Positions 1-9,394 are shown, numbered from the stretch's first letter. The stretch: 64,000 nt of DNA from an uncultured Clostridia bacterium (GCA_944338165.1 CALVLN010000001.1:248001-312000); one strand, 5' to 3'. Notes: a model not told the origin generated them from the letters alone. Numbers and translations: made by a program.

Positions 1-1
1 G

Positions 2-1270
2 TCGGCGGGCGGGAACGTCATCCTGACCGGCCTTTCCTCCACGCCGTCCATGTTCATGCTGCTGCAGGATGATTTCGGCGCGGACGCCTCGGTCATGGTC
101 ACTGCGAGCCATCTGCCCTATCAGAAAAACGGGCTCAAATACTTTTTGAAAGAAGGGGGGCTTGAAGGCAGCGATATCTCTGCGCTGCTCTCCATCGCCG
201 AACGGGGCGAATTCCCTGCGGGCAGCGGCTCCGTCAGCGAACAGCGTTATCTCCCCGCCTATGCGGAGCATCTCGTCTCCCTCGTGCGCAGGGCATGCGG
301 GACGGAACGGCCGCTCGCGGGAAAACGCATCCTCGTGGATGCGGGCAACGGCGCGGGCGGATTCTATGCAGAGCTCGTCTTGAAGCCCCTTGGCGCGGAC
401 ACGACGGGTTCGCAATTTCTCGATCCGGACGGGAACTTCCCCAATCACATCCCCAACCCCGAAAATGAGGACGCCATGCGCTCGGTCTGCGCGGCGGTCG
501 TAAAAAACCATGCCGATTTCGGGATCATCTTCGATACCGACGTCGACCGCGCGGGCGCGGTCGGCCCCGACGGGGAGGAGATCAACCGCAACCGCCTCAT
601 CGCGCTCATCTCCGCCATCCTGCTCAAGGAACGCCCCGGGGCGACCATCGTCACGGATTCGGTGACGAGCGACGGGCTGGCGCAGTTCATCGCGGCCCGC
701 GGCGGCGTCCACCGCCGCTTCAAGCGCGGCTACAAAAACGTCATCAACGAGAGCAAACGCCTGAACGAAGCCGGCATCGATTCCCCCCTCGCCATCGAGA
801 CGAGCGGGCATGCCGCCTTGCGCGAAAATTATTTCCTTGACGACGGGGCTTACCTCGTGACGCGGCTCCTCATCGCGCTCGCCGGATGCGCCGCCAAGGG
901 AGAAGACCTCCTCGGCCTTATCCAGGATCTGCCCTGCCCCGCGGAAGCGGCGGAGGTGCGCCTCACCTTTTCCCCGGGCTGCGACTTCAAAGCGCTGGGA
1001 ACGAAAGTCATCGAGGATCTTACCGCCCTTTCGGCCGCGCTGCCGCATTGTGCGCCCGCGCCCGAAAACTGCGAAGGCATCCGCATCAATTTTGACAAAA
1101 CGCACGGCGACGGCTGGGCGCTCGTACGGCTGAGCCTGCACGAACCCATCCTGCCCGTCAACATCGAGAGCAACAGAAAAGGCGGCGTTTCGCTGATCGC
1201 CGCGCAGCTGAAAGACATGATGAAGGGATATCCCTTCCTCGATACCCGATTGTTTGAATCCTATATTTAA
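2..1270 (+). CDS. Phosphomannomutase/phosphoglucomutase-family enzyme, 5' truncated by window edge
   Basis: The reading frame is open to the first base of the window, so the N-terminus lies outside and the ATG at 50 is internal. It is an alpha-D-phosphohexomutase, which interconverts hexose 1- and 6-phosphates through a phosphoserine. Visible landmarks are the catalytic-serine loop TASHLPYQKNG (Ser codon near 107), the metal-binding loop DTDVDR (533-550), the sugar-recognition segment ETSGHAAL (about 797-820), and a phosphate-binding C-terminal domain with RLSLHEP. Which sugar it prefers cannot be read from the sequence. The transketolase gene follows after 19 bases, so both probably share a transcript for sugar-phosphate metabolism. 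Confidence 0.9.
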   Translation, partial: SAGGNVILTGLSSTPSMFMLLQDDFGADASVMVTASHLPYQKNGLKYFLKEGGLEGSDISALLSIAERGEFPAGSGSVSEQRYLPAYAEHLVSLVRRACGTERPLAGKRILVDAGNGAGGFYAELVLKPLGADTTGSQFLDPDGNFPNHIPNPENEDAMRSVCAAVVKNHADFGIIFDTDVDRAGAVGPDGEEINRNRLIALISAILLKERPGATIVTDSVTSDGLAQFIAARGGVHRRFKRGYKNVINESKRLNEAGIDSPLAIETSGHAALRENYFLDDGAYLVTRLLIALAGCAAKGEDLLGLIQDLPCPAEAAEVRLTFSPGCDFKALGTKVIEDLTALSAALPHCAPAPENCEGIRINFDKTHGDGWALVRLSLHEPILPVNIESNRKGGVSLIAAQLKDMMKGYPFLDTRLFESYI

Positions 1271-1289
1271 TTTCCGGAGGAGCATACCC

Positions 1290-3290
1290 ATGAAGCAACT
1301 CACCATCAATTCCATCCGCGTTCTGGCGGCCGACGCCATCCAGAAAGCAAACTCCGGGCATCCCGGGCTGCCGCTCGGCAGCGCGCCCATTGCCTATGCG
1401 CTGTGGCAGAACTTCCTCAAGTTCAACCCCAAAGATCCCGCCTGGGACGACCGCGACCGCTTCGTCCTCTCCGCGGGGCACGGGTCCATGCTTGAATATG
1501 CCCTCCTTTACCTGTATAAGTTCGGGCTGAAAAAGGAAGATCTGACGGAGTTCCGCCAGCTCGGCTCCAAAACGCCGGGGCACCCCGAATATCGCCACAC
1601 GCCCGGCGTGGAAACGACGACCGGCCCCCTCGGCCAGGGCATCGCCAACGCCGTGGGCATGGCTGCCGCCGAAGCGCACCTTGCCGCGATCTTCAACCGC
1701 GAAGGATTCCCCGTCGTCGATCACTTCACCTACGCGCTGTGCGGGGACGGATGCCTGGAAGAAGGCATTTCCTATGAAGCATGCTCCTTTGCGGGCACGC
1801 ACGAGCTGGGCAAGCTCATCCTCTTTTACGACGACAACGACATCACCATCGAGGGCGACACGGACGTCACCTTCACGGAGGACGTGGGCGCGCGCTTTGC
1901 CGCACAGAACTGGCAGGTCATCAAGGTCGACCTCGTCGCCCATCCCGACAACGTAGTCATGCTCACCAACGCCATCCGCAAGGCACAGAAGGAGCGCAGG
2001 AAGCCCTCCGTCATCATATGCAAGACGAAGATCGGCTATGGCTCCCCTCTGGAAGGGAGCAGCAAATGCCACGGCGCCCCGCTCGGCGAGGAAAACGTGA
2101 AAAAGCTGAAGGAGACCCTCGGCTGGCCGTGCGCGGAGCCGTTTGAAGTCCCCGAAGAGGTATTCCGCCACACGGCAAAGGCTTGCCGCCGCGGCGCCAA
2201 GCGCGAACGCGAATGGAAAAAGATGTTCGCCGCATACGAAAAACAGTACCCCGACCTCGCCAGGCAGTATCGCCTGATGATGTCGGGAAAGCTGCCCGAC
2301 CTTGCAGGCATGGACAGCTTGTACGAATTTGAAAAGCCGATGGCGACGAGGCAGGATTCCTCGATCGTGCTCAACAAGCTCGCCGCGGTCATCCCCTCGC
2401 TCATGGGCGGCTCCGCCGACCTCGGCCCCTCCAACCTTTCCGAACTCAAGGATACCGACCGCATCCGTTACGGGACCTTCTCCGCTTCCGACCGCAGCGG
2501 CAGGAACATGCACTTCGGCATCCGCGAACACGCCATGGCGGCGATCGCCAACGGCATGCAGCTGCACGGCGGCGTACAGGCATATTGCGCGACCTTCTTT
2601 ATCTTCTCCGATTACTGCAAGCACGCGATGCGCCTCTCCGCGCTCATGAAGCTGCCCGTCGTCTATATCCTGACGCACGACTCCATCGGCGTCGGCGAGG
2701 ACGGCCCCACGCACGAACCCGTGGAACAGCTCATCGCCCTGCGCTCCATTCCCGGCATGAAGGTATATCGCCCCGCCGACGGCAAAGAGACCGCCGCAGC
2801 GTGGATCTCCGCCCTCACGGGGCAGGAACCTACCGCGCTCGTTCTCTCCCGCCAGACGCTTCCCCAGTACGCCGGCAGCGGCAAGGAAGCGCTGAAAGGC
2901 GGATACGTGCTCGACGACTGCAAGGGAAAGCCCGACGTGCTGCTGATGGCGACGGGTTCGGAAGTCGAACAGTGCGTGGGCGCCAAGGCGGAGCTTGAAA
3001 AACAGGGCATTCGCGCACGCGTCATTTCCATGCCTTGCTTTGAGGAGTTTGAAAAGCAGTCCGCCGCCTATAAGGAGCGCGTCATGCCCTCCTCCGTCAA
3101 AGCGCGCGTCTGCGTAGAGGCGGGTTCGCCTTACAGCTGGTACCGCTATGCGGGCGAGAAGGGCGAGATCGTCGCCATGTCTACCTTCGGCGCCAGCGCG
3201 CCCGGGCCGCAGCTCTTCAAGCACTTCGGCTTTACGGTGGAGAACATCGTGGAAAAAGCAAAAGCTTCCCTGGCAAAAGTCAGCCAATAA
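1290..3290 (+). CDS. tkt: Transketolase
   Basis: This 666-residue protein has the usual full length of bacterial transketolases, which transfer two-carbon units between pentose phosphates using thiamine diphosphate. The N-terminal half carries the cofactor and metal motif GDGCLEEG near residue 151, followed by a YDDN segment. The central pyrimidine-binding domain has HFGIREHAM near residue 408, and a C-terminal transketolase domain follows. An in-frame ATG exists at 1254, but it lies inside the upstream gene. The ATG at 1290 is preceded by a good ribosome-binding site (CCGGAGGAG) and gives the conserved N-terminus MKQLTINSIR. A strong hairpin terminator follows directly. Confidence 0.97.
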   Translation: MKQLTINSIRVLAADAIQKANSGHPGLPLGSAPIAYALWQNFLKFNPKDPAWDDRDRFVLSAGHGSMLEYALLYLYKFGLKKEDLTEFRQLGSKTPGHPEYRHTPGVETTTGPLGQGIANAVGMAAAEAHLAAIFNREGFPVVDHFTYALCGDGCLEEGISYEACSFAGTHELGKLILFYDDNDITIEGDTDVTFTEDVGARFAAQNWQVIKVDLVAHPDNVVMLTNAIRKAQKERRKPSVIICKTKIGYGSPLEGSSKCHGAPLGEENVKKLKETLGWPCAEPFEVPEEVFRHTAKACRRGAKREREWKKMFAAYEKQYPDLARQYRLMMSGKLPDLAGMDSLYEFEKPMATRQDSSIVLNKLAAVIPSLMGGSADLGPSNLSELKDTDRIRYGTFSASDRSGRNMHFGIREHAMAAIANGMQLHGGVQAYCATFFIFSDYCKHAMRLSALMKLPVVYILTHDSIGVGEDGPTHEPVEQLIALRSIPGMKVYRPADGKETAAAWISALTGQEPTALVLSRQTLPQYAGSGKEALKGGYVLDDCKGKPDVLLMATGSEVEQCVGAKAELEKQGIRARVISMPCFEEFEKQSAAYKERVMPSSVKARVCVEAGSPYSWYRYAGEKGEIVAMSTFGASAPGPQLFKHFGFTVENIVEKAKASLAKVSQ

Positions 3291-3296
3291 AAGACA

Positions 3297-3336
3297 AAAA
3301 AAGGCCCCGACGCCTGCAGGCGTCGGGGCCTTTTTT
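3297..3336. terminator. Bidirectional intrinsic terminator between tkt and rarA
   Basis: A GC-rich hairpin (arms AAGGCCCCGACGCC and GGCGTCGGGGCCTT) is flanked by an A-run on the left and a T-run on the right. It can stop tkt transcription on the plus strand and rarA transcription on the minus strand. The T-run overlaps the rarA stop codon. Confidence 0.92.
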
Positions 3337-4657
3337 ACGTTTCGTCCGGATCGGCGGGCATGCCCTTTCTGCGGCGCGTCTCCTTCACCTTGCGTTCAAA
3401 TCCGTACGGCGACGGCGCATAATAGACGCGGTCTTTCAGCGTATCGGGAAGGTACTGCTGCTTCACCCAGCCGCCGTAATCGTGCGGGAAGAGATAGCGT
3501 TTGCTCTGCGCTTTGGTTTCCGCATCGCCGAACGTATTGTCCTTAAGATAAGGGGGAATATCGTCGTCGCGCGCCGTCACCGCGTCGTGCCGGGCGGCGA
3601 GCATGGCGTTTTTGACGGAGTAGCTCTTTTCCGCCTCACAGACGTAAATGATCGCCTCGGAAAGCGGGATCAGCCCCTCGGGATACCCCATGTTCTGGAA
3701 TGCCGTGAGCGCGGCAGTCGCCACGACGAGCGCATTCGGGTCCGCCATGCCCACGTCTTCGGCGGAGTGAGCGATCAGGCGGCGCAGCACGAGCATGGGG
3801 TCGCAGCCGCCCTCGATGAGGCGCATCGCATAATAGAGCGCGGCGTTGGAATCGCTGCCGCGCAGCGACTTGCAGAACGCAGAGAGGATATCGTAATACA
3901 TATCCTCGTTATAAGAGAGCGCCTTTCGCTGAATGGACTGCTCGGCATCCGTGAGCGTCACGGCAATGGTGCCGTCCGCCTGCGGCGGCGTGGTGAGGAC
4001 GGCGAGCTCCAGCGCATTGTACGCCGTACGCAGGTCTCCGCCCGCGGTGACGGCGATGTGGTCGAGCGCCTCCTCGCTCACCTGCGTCTTATACTGCCCG
4101 AGCCCCTTCCGCTTATCGGCCAGCGCGCGGACGAGCGCGCCGCGGATATCCTGCGTGGAAAGGTGCCTGAATTCGAAGACGCGGCAGCGGGATACGATGG
4201 CGGGCGTCATGGACGCATAGGGATTTTCCGTCGTGGAGCCGATGAAGATGATCGTCCCCTGCTCGATGGCCGGGAGCAGCGAATCCGACTGCGTCTTGTT
4301 GAACCGATGGCACTCGTCGAGCATGAGATAGGTGCGCTTGCCGAACATCTTCAGATTGCCTCGCGCCGTATCCACCGCCTTTTTGACGTCGGCGACGCCG
4401 GCATTGACGGCATTCAGCTTGATGAACTCGCCGTTCGTCTGGGAAGCAATGATGTTGGCGAGCGTCGTCTTTCCGCAGCCGGGAGGGCCCCAGAAGATAC
4501 AGCTGCCCAGGCGGTCGAGGGCGATGGCGCGGCGCAGGAGCGAGCCTTCCGCGACGAGATGCTGCTGCCCGACAAATTCTTTGAGCGTGCTTGCGCGCAT
4601 GCGCTCGGCGAGCGGTTTCGCCTTTTCTTCGTTGTCGTTGAAATCAAACAGATCCAT
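3335..4657 (-). CDS. rarA: Replication-associated recombination ATPase RarA (MgsA)
   Basis: This 440-residue AAA+ protein belongs to the clamp-loader-like RarA/MgsA/WRNIP1 family, which acts at stalled replication forks. The Walker A motif GPPGCGKTT is at residues 57-65 and the Walker B box DECHRF near residue 113, with the arginine-finger region after it. The C-terminal part carries the tetramerisation domain. I chose the ATG at 4657, which gives MDLFDFNDNEEK, rather than the longer frame from 4723, because the extension is not family-like and runs into the upstream gene. It overlaps the end of the patatin gene by 14 bases, so translation is probably coupled. Confidence 0.95.
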   Translation of the reverse strand: MDLFDFNDNEEKAKPLAERMRASTLKEFVGQQHLVAEGSLLRRAIALDRLGSCIFWGPPGCGKTTLANIIASQTNGEFIKLNAVNAGVADVKKAVDTARGNLKMFGKRTYLMLDECHRFNKTQSDSLLPAIEQGTIIFIGSTTENPYASMTPAIVSRCRVFEFRHLSTQDIRGALVRALADKRKGLGQYKTQVSEEALDHIAVTAGGDLRTAYNALELAVLTTPPQADGTIAVTLTDAEQSIQRKALSYNEDMYYDILSAFCKSLRGSDSNAALYYAMRLIEGGCDPMLVLRRLIAHSAEDVGMADPNALVVATAALTAFQNMGYPEGLIPLSEAIIYVCEAEKSYSVKNAMLAARHDAVTARDDDIPPYLKDNTFGDAETKAQSKRYLFPHDYGGWVKQQYLPDTLKDRVYYAPSPYGFERKVKETRRRKGMPADPDET

Positions 4658-5447
4658 CTTGCAGAAGCTCCGTGATCTTCCCTGCGTTCGCCTTGCCGAG
4701 CTCGTACCCCCGATCGAAGGCAAAGCCGAGATTTTTTACCTGATACTGGTCCATGTCCCCGAGATCGGGCTCCAGCCAAAGGTCGATGTAGCGGCGGCGC
4801 GCCGCGCGCATGCGGCGAGTGACGTGCGTATCGATGACGTCGATGTAACGCAGCATGGTCTCGATGAGATTTTTCGGCTGCGGCTTGGAAGCGGGAAGAT
4901 CGCCGAGAACGTCTACGGCGACGACCACGTCCGCGCCCATCCGCTTGAGCTCGCGCGCGGGGACGCGTTCGAGCACGCCGCCGTCCACCAGCATCATGTC
5001 GTCCATGAGGACGGGCGGAAACGCCCCGGGGATGGAGCCGGAGGCAAGGACGCAGTCGATGACGTTGCCCGCATCCAGGCGCACAGACCTGCCGGAAACG
5101 AGATCGGTCGCCACGCAGCAGAACGGGATCTTGAGATCGGAAAACTGCGTATCCTTGCCGATGTACTCGGCAAGCAGTTTCTTCGCCTTGCCGAGATTGA
5201 AAAGCCCGCTCGCCTTGATGGCGTTGATGTTGAAGGACGCGATGCGCGAAAGGCGCAGATTCACCGCGACTTCCTTCAGCGCGTTCATGGACGCGCCCGC
5301 ACAATAGCATGCGCCCACGATGGCGCCCATCGAACACCCGGAGACGTAATCCGCACGGATGCCCTCCTCTTCGAGCGCCTGCAAAAACCCGAGATGCGCC
5401 ACGCCGCGGGAGCCGCCGCTCCCCAATGCAATGCCCAACTTCTTCAT
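4644..5447 (-). CDS. Patatin-like phospholipase (first copy)
   Basis: This 267-residue protein has the patatin fold of serine acyl hydrolases. The oxyanion-hole motif GSGGSRG is at residues 9-15, the nucleophile elbow G-C-S-M-G has its serine at residue 39, and the catalytic aspartate sits in VDGGV near residue 154. The substrate is probably a membrane lipid or acyl ester, but the sequence does not specify it. No signal peptide or membrane segment is evident, so it is likely cytoplasmic. The start at 5447 has a reasonable ribosome-binding site (AAGGCGGTG); the longer frame adds an unrelated charged extension. A second patatin gene lies at 22735-23571. Confidence 0.88.
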   Translation of the reverse strand: MKKLGIALGSGGSRGVAHLGFLQALEEEGIRADYVSGCSMGAIVGACYCAGASMNALKEVAVNLRLSRIASFNINAIKASGLFNLGKAKKLLAEYIGKDTQFSDLKIPFCCVATDLVSGRSVRLDAGNVIDCVLASGSIPGAFPPVLMDDMMLVDGGVLERVPARELKRMGADVVVAVDVLGDLPASKPQPKNLIETMLRYIDVIDTHVTRRMRAARRRYIDLWLEPDLGDMDQYQVKNLGFAFDRGYELGKANAGKITELLQDGSV

Positions 5448-5477
5448 ATTCACCGCCTTCGGCGCGTAGCATACAGT

Positions 5478-6446
5478 ATGCACGCCGCCGTATTTTTTCG
5501 CCGTTTGCCCGCCTTGCTTGCGGGATGTGCCCTGCTTTGCGCCGCCGTTTTGTTCCTGATCGATGCGCCGCATTATGCAGAATGCATCCGGGACGGGATC
5601 TCGCTCTGGGCAGTCAGCGTGCTGCCGTCAGCGTTTCCCTTCCTCTTTTTTATGTCGCTCTTTTCTTCGCTTCCCCTCTTTGCCGCGCTTGCGCGCCTGC
5701 TCGCGCCCGCGGCAAAGCGCATCTTCCGCATCGGCGGCGAAGGGGCGTGCATCCTGCTTCTGAGCCTGCTCTCCGGGTATCCCGTGGGGGCACGGCTCGT
5801 CGGTTCCCTGCAAGCGCAGGGGGGCTTGTCCGAAAAAGAATGCTTCCGCCTCGCCTGCCTGTGCTCAACTTCCGGGCCCGCATTTTTGATCGGCGCCGTG
5901 GGAAGCGCCATGTGGCGTTCCCCCGCGGCAGGCTGCATCCTCTTTGCGTCACACGTCACGGGAGTGCTCCTCCCCTGCCTCGTCTTCCGAGGGAAGCAAA
6001 AGCGCGCGGGCACCATGCCCGGGATGACGCGCCGTCCTCTCTCCTTGCAGGAAGCCATGCAGGGCGCCGTTCTTTCCGTGCTCTGCGTGGGGGGCATGAT
6101 CGCGATCTTCTATCTGTTCGGTCAGATGCTCTCGGACATGGGTATCTTTTCGTTTCTGACGGCACCGCTTCCTGCAGACCTGCGTCCCGCCGCAGCGGGC
6201 ATCCTGCAGGGACTTCTGGAGATGACCGCGGGATGCGCGGCGCTTGCCGCGCGGCAAACCCCTTTCGCGCTTGCCGCCACCTGCTTTCTGGTCACGTTCG
6301 GCGGGCTCTGCGCGCTCTGCCAGCAACTCTCCTTCCTGCAGCCGGCAGGCATAAAAACGCTGCCGTTTCTGCTCGTCAAGCTGATACAGGGCATACTTGC
6401 CGCCGCGGTTTGCCTGCTGCTCTGCCTGATCTTCGGCGTTCAATAA
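5478..6446 (+). CDS. ylbJ: YlbJ-like sporulation integral membrane protein (nucleoside-recognition/Gate family)
   Basis: This protein of about 322 residues is very hydrophobic, with some seven or eight predicted membrane segments. It resembles YlbJ, a protein made in the mother cell and needed for normal spore maturation in Bacillus. Family-like segments are LLSLLSGYPVGARLVG and CSTSGPAFLIGAVG. The start is uncertain: ATG at 5478 has no clear ribosome-binding site and sits inside the palindrome GCATACAGTATGC. The gene diverges from the patatin gene (30 bases apart) and converges on pheA, overlapping its end by 7 bases. With sigK in the window it supports a spore-forming ancestry. Confidence 0.75.
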   Translation: MHAAVFFRRLPALLAGCALLCAAVLFLIDAPHYAECIRDGISLWAVSVLPSAFPFLFFMSLFSSLPLFAALARLLAPAAKRIFRIGGEGACILLLSLLSGYPVGARLVGSLQAQGGLSEKECFRLACLCSTSGPAFLIGAVGSAMWRSPAAGCILFASHVTGVLLPCLVFRGKQKRAGTMPGMTRRPLSLQEAMQGAVLSVLCVGGMIAIFYLFGQMLSDMGIFSFLTAPLPADLRPAAAGILQGLLEMTAGCAALAARQTPFALAATCFLVTFGGLCALCQQLSFLQPAGIKTLPFLLVKLIQGILAAAVCLLLCLIFGVQ

Positions 6447-7237
6447 GCGCCGATGAGGCGGAATTGCAGGCTCTCCTCCCTTACCCGCGCAAGCGCACGG
6501 CGCACGCGGCTGTCCGCAATGTTCCCCGCGCATTCGATGAAGAACCGGTATTCGCCGAACTGCCCGGGAATGGGACGGCTCTCGATGCGCGTCAGGTTGA
6601 CGCCGTCGTCGGCAAAGATGCGCAAAAGCCCGTAAAGCGCCCCGGGCCTATGCTCGCACACGGCGCTGAGAAAGATCTTCTCGCTGTGACCGGGGAGCGT
6701 ACCGCCGCGCACCAGGCGCAGAAATCGCGTGAAATTATTCTTTTCGTCGGCGATGTTTTCCGCGGAAAGTTCCAGCCCCTCGCCCGAGACGTGCGCCCCC
6801 ACGATGCCGGCGGTATGCGCGTCGAGCAGCTGCAGGCATTTGGCCGTGGAATCCGTAAAGAGGATCTGCGCCTCCGGGAGCGTGCGGCGGAGATACTCCG
6901 CGCATTGGCCGATCGCCTGTTCGTGCGAATACACCCGCTCTATGGCGGAAAGCGGCACCCCTTTTCTGCGGATGAGGCGATGGTCGATGGGAAGGACGAG
7001 CTCTTCCACGGCGAACACGTCGCGGGAACCGAGCAGATCCAGCACCTGCAGCACGCCTCCGCGGATGGCGTTCTCCACGGGGAGCACGCTGCAGCGGACG
7101 CGCCCCTCCTCCAGCGCCGCCACCGCTTCGGGGAAATTGCGGCAATAGAGAAGCGTATCCTGCGGGCAAAGTTTTTTTGCCGCCGCCTCCGAATAGCTGC
7201 CCGCGGGGCCGAGGCATGCCGTCACCCTGCCTTCCAT
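6440..7237 (-). CDS. pheA: Prephenate dehydratase
   Basis: A monofunctional prephenate dehydratase of 265 residues, converting prephenate to phenylpyruvate in phenylalanine synthesis. The periplasmic-binding-like catalytic domain begins with CLGPAGSYSE and contains the catalytic segment NNFTRFL. The C-terminal ACT domain, about residues 190-265, carries the ESRP motif that binds phenylalanine for feedback inhibition. There is no chorismate mutase domain. The ATG at 7237 overlaps the stop codon of the DAHP synthase gene (TGATG), so the first and a late enzyme of phenylalanine synthesis are translationally coupled. Confidence 0.96.
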   Translation of the reverse strand: MEGRVTACLGPAGSYSEAAAKKLCPQDTLLYCRNFPEAVAALEEGRVRCSVLPVENAIRGGVLQVLDLLGSRDVFAVEELVLPIDHRLIRRKGVPLSAIERVYSHEQAIGQCAEYLRRTLPEAQILFTDSTAKCLQLLDAHTAGIVGAHVSGEGLELSAENIADEKNNFTRFLRLVRGGTLPGHSEKIFLSAVCEHRPGALYGLLRIFADDGVNLTRIESRPIPGQFGEYRFFIECAGNIADSRVRRALARVREESLQFRLIGAY

Positions 7238-8265
7238 CACGCTTTCTCCGCGATGTCGAGGATGAGCCGCTCGGTATCTGCCCAACCGAGGCAGGGGTCG
7301 GTGATGGATTTGCCGAACACGACGTCGTGCTGCTGGCAGCCCTCCTCGAGGAAACTTTCGATCATGAACCCCTTGACGATGCGCTTGAAGTCGCGGTCAT
7401 ACCCGCGGTTCTGCAGCACTTCTTCCACGATGCGGATCTGCTGGCGGAAGCGCTTGCCGGAATTGGAATGATTGGCGTCGATGACGATGGCGGGATGTTT
7501 GAGTTCTCCCTCGCTCTTTTCATACCCTTCCCATACGCGCATGACCGTCTCGTAATGGAAATTGGGGATATCGTTGCCGTATAGATCGACGCCGCCGCGC
7601 AGCACGGCATGCGCAAACGGATTGCCGCCCGTCGCTACCTGCCAGGCGCCGTATTTGAATACCTGCGGGCTCTGCGCCGCATAGATGGAATTGAGCAATA
7701 CGGGGATGCTCCCGCTCATGGGATTTTTGATACCTACGGGAAGCTCGATGCCGCTCGCCACGAGGCGGTGCATCTGGTTCTCGCTTGAACGCGCCCCCAC
7801 GGCGACGTACGTGAGGAGATCCTCTACGTACGGATAATTTTCGGGATAGAGCATCTCGTCGGCAGCGGAAAGCCCGGAGATATCGATGGCGCGGAGATGA
7901 AGATCGCGGATGGTGCGGATGCCGCGCAGGATATCCTCCTTATTTTCGGGATCGGGCTGGGAAAACATACCCTTGTAGCCGACGCCCTTTGTGCGGGGCT
8001 TGTTGGTGTAGATCCGCGGGATGAGGACGAGTTTATCGCTGACGCGCTCGTTCAGCCTGCCCAGCCGCGAAACGTATTCGAGCACGGGCGCGCTCTCGTG
8101 TGCGGAACACGGCCCCACGATGACGATGAGCTTGTCCGACTCCCCCGCGATAACGGCCTTGGCGAGCGCGTCGCGCCGCGCCTTGACTTCCCTGAGCGAT
8201 CGCGGAAGCGGCTGTGCGGACAAAATCTCCTCTGCAGAGGGAATGGCGATCTGTTTCTCAAACAT
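7237..8265 (-). CDS. aroF: 3-deoxy-7-phosphoheptulonate (DAHP) synthase, class I (AroG/F/H type)
   Basis: This 342-residue enzyme condenses phosphoenolpyruvate and erythrose 4-phosphate in the first step of the shikimate pathway. It is the class I-alpha type found in Escherichia coli: VGPCSAHE, RIYTNKPRTKGVGYKG, GARSSENQMHR, GIKNPMSGS and DANHSNSGK are all present. No chorismate mutase or ACT extension is fused to it. This class is normally feedback-inhibited by one aromatic amino acid through its N-terminal strand; pairing with pheA suggests phenylalanine, which is inference. The gene overlaps the end of coaD by 8 bases. Confidence 0.96.
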   Translation of the reverse strand: MFEKQIAIPSAEEILSAQPLPRSLREVKARRDALAKAVIAGESDKLIVIVGPCSAHESAPVLEYVSRLGRLNERVSDKLVLIPRIYTNKPRTKGVGYKGMFSQPDPENKEDILRGIRTIRDLHLRAIDISGLSAADEMLYPENYPYVEDLLTYVAVGARSSENQMHRLVASGIELPVGIKNPMSGSIPVLLNSIYAAQSPQVFKYGAWQVATGGNPFAHAVLRGGVDLYGNDIPNFHYETVMRVWEGYEKSEGELKHPAIVIDANHSNSGKRFRQQIRIVEEVLQNRGYDRDFKRIVKGFMIESFLEEGCQQHDVVFGKSITDPCLGWADTERLILDIAEKA

Positions 8266-8746
8266 GGGTACCTCCTTTGTGCTCGTTCAGCCATCGCGCG
8301 ACCGCCGGCGGAACGTATCTGCCGACGGGTTTTCCAAAGGCGAGGCAATTTTTGACGAGCGTAGAACTGATATGGGTATGCGCCTGCTCCGCGGGAAGAT
8401 ACAGGGTGATCATGTCCGGAGAAAGGTCGCGGCTCGCATAAAAATCGGCGGTCTCGTACTCAAAATCGACGGCATTGCGGATGCCCCGCACATAGAACGG
8501 CGTGCGTTCCGAACGGAGCAGATCGGCAACGACCCCTTCCCAGACGATGACGCGCACGCGCGGTTCGCCCGCAAAGACGGCGGAGATCATCTCCCTCCGC
8601 TCTTCGGCAGAAAACAGCGTCTGCTTGCGCTTGTTCTGCGCAACGGCAATGACGAGTTCGTCAAAGAGGCGAAGGCTCTTTTCCGCCGTATCCATATGGC
8701 CCAGCGTAAACGGGTCAAACGTGCCCGCAAAGACACACTTTTTCAT
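8258..8746 (-). CDS. coaD: Phosphopantetheine adenylyltransferase
   Basis: This 162-residue nucleotidyltransferase makes dephospho-CoA from 4'-phosphopantetheine and ATP, the penultimate step of coenzyme A synthesis. The N-terminal nucleotide-binding motif GTFDPFTLGH and the C-terminal ISSTLVK motif are both in place. The length is typical. The start at 8746 is fixed by a four-base ATGA overlap with the rsmD stop codon. The rsmD-coaD pair is common in bacteria; here it is extended downstream by aroF and pheA. Confidence 0.95.
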   Translation of the reverse strand: MKKCVFAGTFDPFTLGHMDTAEKSLRLFDELVIAVAQNKRKQTLFSAEERREMISAVFAGEPRVRVIVWEGVVADLLRSERTPFYVRGIRNAVDFEYETADFYASRDLSPDMITLYLPAEQAHTHISSTLVKNCLAFGKPVGRYVPPAVARWLNEHKGGTHV

Positions 8747-9276
8747 ACCGTCCTCCCGAAAAATGCAAGATAGGTGCGCCCGTACCCCCGCTCGTCCGTC
8801 TTGATCAGCCCTTCCGGCGCGGGCAGCCCTTTGTGCTCGCTCTCGTATACGAGCAGGCCGCCTTCGGCGAGCAGGCCGCGCGCCGCAAGCCGTGCGCCGA
8901 CGTCCGGAAGATAATCGCATGCGTACGGAGGGTCGGCAAATACAAGGTCAAACTGCCCCGTGACGCGCGCAAGGCAGACTTCATAGCCGAGATTGAGCAC
9001 TTCCGCGCGCTCCCCGATCCGTGCAAGGTTTTTTTTCAGCACTTCGAGGCTGGAGCGCGAACTGTCGTTGAAGACGACTTCCCGCGCCCCGCGGGAGATG
9101 CATTCCAGCCCGAGCGTGCCGCTGCCGCAGAACAGATCGAGCACGCGCGCGCCGGCAAGGCGGGGCGCAAGGATGTTGAAGAGGGATTCCCTGACCCTGT
9201 CTGCCGTGGGACGGATGTCCTTCCCCTTAAATTCCGCAAGCACTCTGCCGCGGTGTTTTCCGCCGATGATCCGCAT
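8743..9276 (-). CDS. rsmD: 16S rRNA (guanine-966-N2)-methyltransferase
   Basis: A class I SAM-dependent methyltransferase of 177 residues that modifies G966 of 16S rRNA in the assembled small subunit. The RsmD signature begins with MRIIGGKHRGR and continues with RPTADRVRESLFNIL. The SAM-binding loop is VLDLFCGSGTLGLE and the catalytic motif IV is DPPY. I start it at ATG 9276 rather than the longer frame at 9327. It is the first gene after a consensus promoter at 9395-9423. Confidence 0.95.
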   Translation of the reverse strand: MRIIGGKHRGRVLAEFKGKDIRPTADRVRESLFNILAPRLAGARVLDLFCGSGTLGLECISRGAREVVFNDSSRSSLEVLKKNLARIGERAEVLNLGYEVCLARVTGQFDLVFADPPYACDYLPDVGARLAARGLLAEGGLLVYESEHKGLPAPEGLIKTDERGYGRTYLAFFGRTV

Positions 9277-9394
9277 AATACCCCCGACATGGCTGCTTCT
9301 TTGTCGTTCTTTCCGCACCCAAAACACGGAAAATAGAAAAACAGGCGATGCGCGACGCAGGAGATCCCGCGGACGCCCGCCGCCATTTTCTTCT

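Noticed and set aside
1158..3287. A 709-codon minus-strand open frame
   Set aside because: It is the mirror of the transketolase gene. It has no ribosome-binding site, an Arg/His/Gly-rich random composition and no family motif. The same holds for the other long antisense frames in this GC-rich DNA, such as 54805-57237 and 31658-33265.
5469..5481. Palindrome GCATACAGTATGC between the divergent patatin and ylbJ genes
   Set aside because: Short, single copy in the window, and includes the presumed ylbJ start codon; an operator is possible but unsupported.
9277..9388. A Phe/Tyr-rich codon cluster in the leader of rsmD-coaD-aroF-pheA, like a pheA attenuator peptide
   Set aside because: The frame begins at the transcript start without a ribosome-binding site, does not stop before rsmD, and no terminator/antiterminator hairpins follow it.
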